A DNA stretch of 64,000 nt. Source: Streptomyces piniterrae. GTDB lineage: Bacteria > Actinomycetota > Actinomycetes > Streptomycetales > Streptomycetaceae. The notes beneath the pieces are model-generated. The model was given only the letters and a program-made list of their open reading frames with translations, made no database searches and had not been told where the DNA came from. Positions 62,301 through 64,000 of the stretch are shown piece by piece. How positions within the stretch are numbered: position 1 is the stretch's first letter; each line of letters begins with the position of its first letter. The stretch lies in the NCBI RefSeq assembly GCF_005048155.1, contig NZ_SUMB01000004.1, positions 682,001 to 746,000 of the forward strand. Reading direction: 5' to 3'. Made by a program: the position numbers and the translations under genes.

Positions 62301-63814
62301 TTGGAGGGCGTGGAAGGCTCGTTGCCCGGTGCCGTGCTCGGCGAGGCGTCCGGTGTGCTGTCCGGACGGGCGGAGTCAGGGGTGGTGTCGGGGGCCGGCC
62401 CGCCCTCGACGTCCGGCCTCGTCGTGGTGGACGGCGTGGACGAGTCCGGAGACGAGTCGGGGGTGGACGAGTCGGGGGTGGACGAGTCGTCGCTCAGAGG
62501 ACGACCGACGCTCTCGTTGTAGGCCTGGGTACCCACGTCGAAGGGGCTGGGCGAGTCGGAGCCACGGCTTGGTGAGGGCGAGGACGACGAGGGGTTCGAC
62601 GAGTCCGGGCTGCCGGTGCTGTCCGTGCTGCTGTTGGAGGGCGTACTCGAGGAAGAGGAGGGCGAACTCGAAGCCGACGGGCCATCGGACGACGAGGACG
62701 GGCTCGACGAAGAGCTGTCCGAACCGCTCGACGAAGACGAGGACGACGGACCGCCGATATCCGGTGCCCTGCGTCCGGAGTCGCCGCTGCTCGAACTCGG
62801 CGAACTACTGGAACTCGGGGAATTGCTCGACGAACTGCTGTCGTTCGATGACGAGCTGGATGAGCTCGGTGAGTTGGACGAGCTCAGCGAGTTCGACGAA
62901 TCGGAGGAGCTGGGGGGGTTCGGCGAATCGGAGGAGCTGGAGGAGTTGTTGGACGAACTGCTGTCGCTGGACGACGAGTTGTTGTTCGACGACGAGGAGT
63001 CGTTCGACGACGAATCGTTGGAGTTCGACGAGCTGTCGTTGCCGGAGTCCGACGACCCGTCGCCGCCGTCGTTTCCGCTGTTGGTCAGTCCGTCGCGGGC
63101 GCCACGCCCCGCGCGGGAGCCGGCGCCGTCGCGCAGGGACTCGCCGAAGGTGGAACCGGAATTCTTCAGGGCCTCCTTGCCCTCTTCGTAACCCTTCTTG
63201 GCGGTGCGGCCCAGGTCGTAGCCCGACTGCTTGCCGAAGTTCTGCTCGACGGTCTGGGCGACCAGGTCGGAGACCATGGCTTCCAGAGCGGAGACGAAGG
63301 GTTCCTTGGCGGTTTCCAACACCGCCTGCAATATCTGTTGGGCTACTTCCTTGAGGATTTTGCGCAGGATCATCCGCGTGGCGGCGGCAGCGCCCATCGC
63401 GCCGAGTTCGGACAGACCCAGGGTGAAGGGAGCGGCGGCCTGGGCCGCGATGATCTCGACCGCCAGGATGATCAACTGGGCGATCACCGCCACTTTTAGC
63501 CCGATGATGAGCATCGCCGCGGCGTCCATGCATATGGCGATCAGCTCGGCGCCCTGGCGGGCGTCGTCGAAGTAGCCCGAACCGCCGGAGAACTTCTCCC
63601 AGGTCTTGTTGAAGCCCTCGATGGAGTCGCCGGCGCTCTCGGCGAGGACGTTGCCGGCGGCGCTCATGCCACGGGCCTGGAGGCTCTCCACATCAGCGGC
63701 GAACTGGCGCCAGGTGTTGGCGCACTCCATCATTTTGTCTTCGTTGCCTGTGGGCCACTCGAAGCCACACATCTCGAGAACCCACTCAAGTGCGTTCGGC
63801 AGCATCAAAGCCAT
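56306..63814 (-). CDS. Giant WXG100-like polymorphic toxin with four enzyme-like modules
   Basis: A 2502-residue protein. Residues 1-240 are the WXG100/PPE-like secretion head of type VII effectors (ALEWVLEMCGFEWPTGNEDK, then two membrane-like helices at about 90-160). A Ser/Asn/Asp-rich (about 245-420) and a Pro/Thr-rich linker follow. Tox-PL glutamine-deamidase domain 1 has Cys967 (NNCADC), His1058 (GGHAFAAVNHNG) and Asp1073 (VDAQTG). Domain 2 has Cys1364, His1451 (RAHAWNVVNHNG) and Asp1466. After a coiled coil (about 1610-1690), a deaminase-like domain shows HSES (His1833, Glu1835), EREPCG (Cys1867) and HANC (Cys1891). Five 11-residue repeats (about 2007-2058) precede a calpain-like C2 protease with Cys2253 (GAIGDCGIIA), His2455 (SSHAYEIV) and Asn2472 (RNPHN). 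All motif residues are present. Confidence 0.85.
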   Translation of the reverse strand: MALMLPNALEWVLEMCGFEWPTGNEDKMMECANTWRQFAADVESLQARGMSAAGNVLAESAGDSIEGFNKTWEKFSGGSGYFDDARQGAELIAICMDAAAMLIIGLKVAVIAQLIILAVEIIAAQAAAPFTLGLSELGAMGAAAATRMILRKILKEVAQQILQAVLETAKEPFVSALEAMVSDLVAQTVEQNFGKQSGYDLGRTAKKGYEEGKEALKNSGSTFGESLRDGAGSRAGRGARDGLTNSGNDGGDGSSDSGNDSSSNSNDSSSNDSSSSNNNSSSSDSSSSNNSSSSSDSPNPPSSSDSSNSLSSSNSPSSSSSSSNDSSSSSNSPSSSSSPSSSSGDSGRRAPDIGGPSSSSSSSGSDSSSSSPSSSSDGPSASSSPSSSSSTPSNSSTDSTGSPDSSNPSSSSPSPSRGSDSPSPFDVGTQAYNESVGRPLSDDSSTPDSSTPDSSPDSSTPSTTTRPDVEGGPAPDTTPDSARPDSTPDASPSTAPGNEPSTPSNSSPIEAPGTTPDVDGSPAPDTTPDSARPSRPEGVDVHTPEQGASIPDPRNTEPAPMPSAQPETDRPEAAPAPAPDNSRPEPGVHQADRDSVTTMPAPAQGPMPGDSNDGNNNDNQNQNQAGGRGSMPSSAMPSGAMPGHTPTAHPSPGQGHAPTPSTPTQHNPDDDDMGLMGNVATAPPPTPGTQPGEAGSPQQAAPSSATPSTSTPGAMPPPVAGPIPTQAPAAATPRTTPTTPRATTPSATTPRTEQPSTRPTTPSRDTQQNRPASPPRSETPSGPATPPRTDTPRAETPSRPTTPPRTDTPRAETPRAETPGRATTPLQGEQPTNRPTDQQSPAASPTSTPNDQGMPAPNNQQPDNQQPDATNQTPDQNQPPADDSAPKQPTAPPPSPQADNLSDIRNGLNIPFEGLTTPDPAHQQDLENAHPRNPDGTPQVYADPRQGNWAGLQNDGGPGVPGRSNNCADCTRSFLETWFGRPTVSAPRTLDLNADGSLNTFSAERDSVNNQARWAGAPSTYAGKDHPNPYARITYELSQAGHGSAAVIGVNWPGGGGHAFAAVNHNGQVLFVDAQTGVVSENPIHLGAQEVFYTPLDANRNPITPYFLTPSTPQPSTQNTPDTNSSPGPDSSTDQSTPDTQSDGPSNTAPSTEPSTEPSAESPTDEAHSDNDDSTTEQNANDGSTDAATPSTTPESSTTPETTPTPETMPTPETTSPQNEDDSPDTNTTQESNPDQVSETTQDSDATDQDSQQSDAPQDSQDTHDSQETDDTHDSQETQETQDPQDTDQQAESREPVFPSTATRPSGPPDGYDDPTDADTRAQQERFPRNEDGSFQQAPDPREGTWVDDIRGQNPDESGRDVNCPDGSLAFVESYAGNPTVAARRSPNEDGTPAGTPEPNGRDRIENALGAEFDDFGDGRDAYNNLETTLLNEGHGSQAVIITQNADGRAHAWNVVNHNGQIVYADPQTGQSSTTPLHSGNNGVFAIPLDANRRPIETTNQPTAQPQSQTAPAPQRPAGATSDPNDPTAEARAHRNQSLPDPESADQKHANLPPDEAQRALRTSRNVYRIGLDPVHDQLRQWAQPQGQPPRSPLADVLQDSITRRQEHAESAQRVRAARHDYDRALKEVSAATAARTRATNAEARAKTDDARQAAHAKRVEAEKRLASANQVLGPAEAAHKAAMEAHRNVPVPSTSFTDSDLRQHLDPAWSEMNDGERYAAIAAMARISQSFHANNAVGVTPGPAKNNDAYSDGKFHESAAAWRREEAVLPDGALPQDIEDLKRLVEAAEVNSPDLSGKNYAVIEVFDPKTNESHFIVDSSVPAGVDGATPAHSESHILKWIDDLNKSRTAESQVKIKGLFTEREPCGLPTTTKTGPDGKVSHHPTGHANCSQTINKSTAMNGVPVYYGTTYRADPDLKELKAAESGRLHDEGKTPSEIKTALREYRTPNQRIQDAEINKHLKFVDELARTLAPQRQTSHPPQGPDQNTPPTQAPQSGPSSPTDPSRTPPSDPAGTDRRPPADPAGTDRRPPADPAGTDRRPPADPAGTDRRPPVDPAGTDRRPPADPTGTPTTTPTDSERTPSADPARVNSPVGNGTVGNGAAGNGTANNGTPSPADSQRSNRDVSQKETGLAGAGETPRPTTAATAPAEQAGTPNPSAGEPREGLPASDNQPEKRGRFKQLWQSLTQSGPAEPTEITTEVDQPRFGNHKKPAEFQPDRYGTPLDRPDGTRVPLFDGPPSREQTQQGAIGDCGIIATLGAIASRYPDLLQDMIRETEDGNYEVRFHEVRRNNYGNQAPTGRILTVRVTPDVPVYSEFPNTTAYADANDVGVAWPAIMEKAIAGLDQFWDDKKREHESQFPANKDFDGNLLTGYSRITQGSTSGDRAELLAQLTGRTSENHEFPTQYDMQGRSPEKQLLAHLRELTESGRPVVIGTRPKGTGVENKMEKDLLSSHAYEIVSVDDKGLIQLRNPHNINQPQPLTIKEFMKYCSNQYASLEDEK
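57640..57795. repeat. Tandem 33-base repeats encoding an 11-residue linker unit
   Basis: About five near-identical 33-base units encode DPAGTDRRPPA on the minus strand, with a diverged sixth (DPTGT). They separate the deaminase-like module from the calpain-like module of the toxin. Confidence 0.9.
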
Positions 63815-64000
63815 GACGAAGACCCCCGTTGTCGCCCATGTAATTCGTGTTGTCCCGGCCTTGTGGGCCGACCGACCCCATCCACCTCACCGCCGGCGGA
63901 AGGGCCCCTGCTTCTCTTCTGCTGCTGCCGGAGGCGCCATTCGGAGCCTCGTGAGTGCTCAACCGGCCTGCGTCGACGCAGGGCCATGCCCATGCCAGAG

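Noticed and set aside
63815..64000. Short ORF upstream of the giant toxin as a partner WXG100 gene
   Set aside because: No WXG motif and no consistent frame; the preceding gene, if any, lies outside the window.

Overview
The window looks like Streptomyces accessory chromosome. Third codon positions are strongly G/C and GTG starts occur. It carries a chaplin (aerial-hypha surface protein), a terpene-synthase locus, many TetR/MerR/MarR regulators with divergent partners, fused actinobacterial-type UreAB, and SUKH-4/toxin genes typical of the genus. No rRNA, tRNA or CRISPR array was seen, and almost all recognisable genes are non-essential. The central part is heavily reworked by transposons.

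Layout. 1-6 kb: a LysR regulator (cut by the window edge) faces an inositol-monophosphatase-like gene, a small NAD(P)-binding reductase and an alpha/beta hydrolase. An IS110 scrap follows, then a TetR gene translationally coupled to an O-methyltransferase-like gene. 6-12.5 kb: a frameshifted hydrolase, IS5 and IS3 scraps, and two TetR genes divergent from small membrane-protein genes. 13-17 kb: a MerR regulator faces the first of two secreted beta/gamma-crystallin-like proteins through a typical MerR promoter; then a lipoprotein and a truncated acyltransferase. 17-22.5 kb: a two-gene terpene operon, encoding an unusual three-module terpene-synthase-like protein and a GMC oxidoreductase fused to a GXWXG/DUF4334 module. 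23-24 kb: a luciferase-like flavin monooxygenase. 24.5-37 kb: the urease operon ureAB-ureC-ureF-ureG-ureD, surrounded by six IS110 copies or fragments, one intact. Three keep a conserved left end where IS110 elements encode their bridge RNA. 37-46 kb: PhnA, a GNAT acetyltransferase coupled to a second translation initiation factor IF-1, phage and methyltransferase relics, a chaplin and a partner secreted peptide, a transposase with a nonsense codon, DUF402 and phosphotransferase relics. 46.5-47.3 kb: a MarR regulator and its divergent partner with two operator-like dyads.

47.7-63.8 kb is a polymorphic-toxin locus. A 2502-residue WXG100-like protein carries four enzyme-like modules: two papain-like glutamine-deamidase domains, a nucleic-acid-deaminase-like domain and a C-terminal calpain-like protease. 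An 88-residue ORF overlaps its stop codon. Nearby are two SUKH-4-type proteins (one with an apparently dead deaminase domain), an NTPase-like protein with a defective P-loop and a large uncharacterised protein. Together these suggest type VII-secreted effectors with their immunity genes.

The best candidates for something new are the three-module terpene-synthase-like protein with its GMC fusion partner, the four-module toxin, the IS110 guide-RNA regions, and the GNAT/IF-1 pair. Functional claims for all four are inference from motifs.
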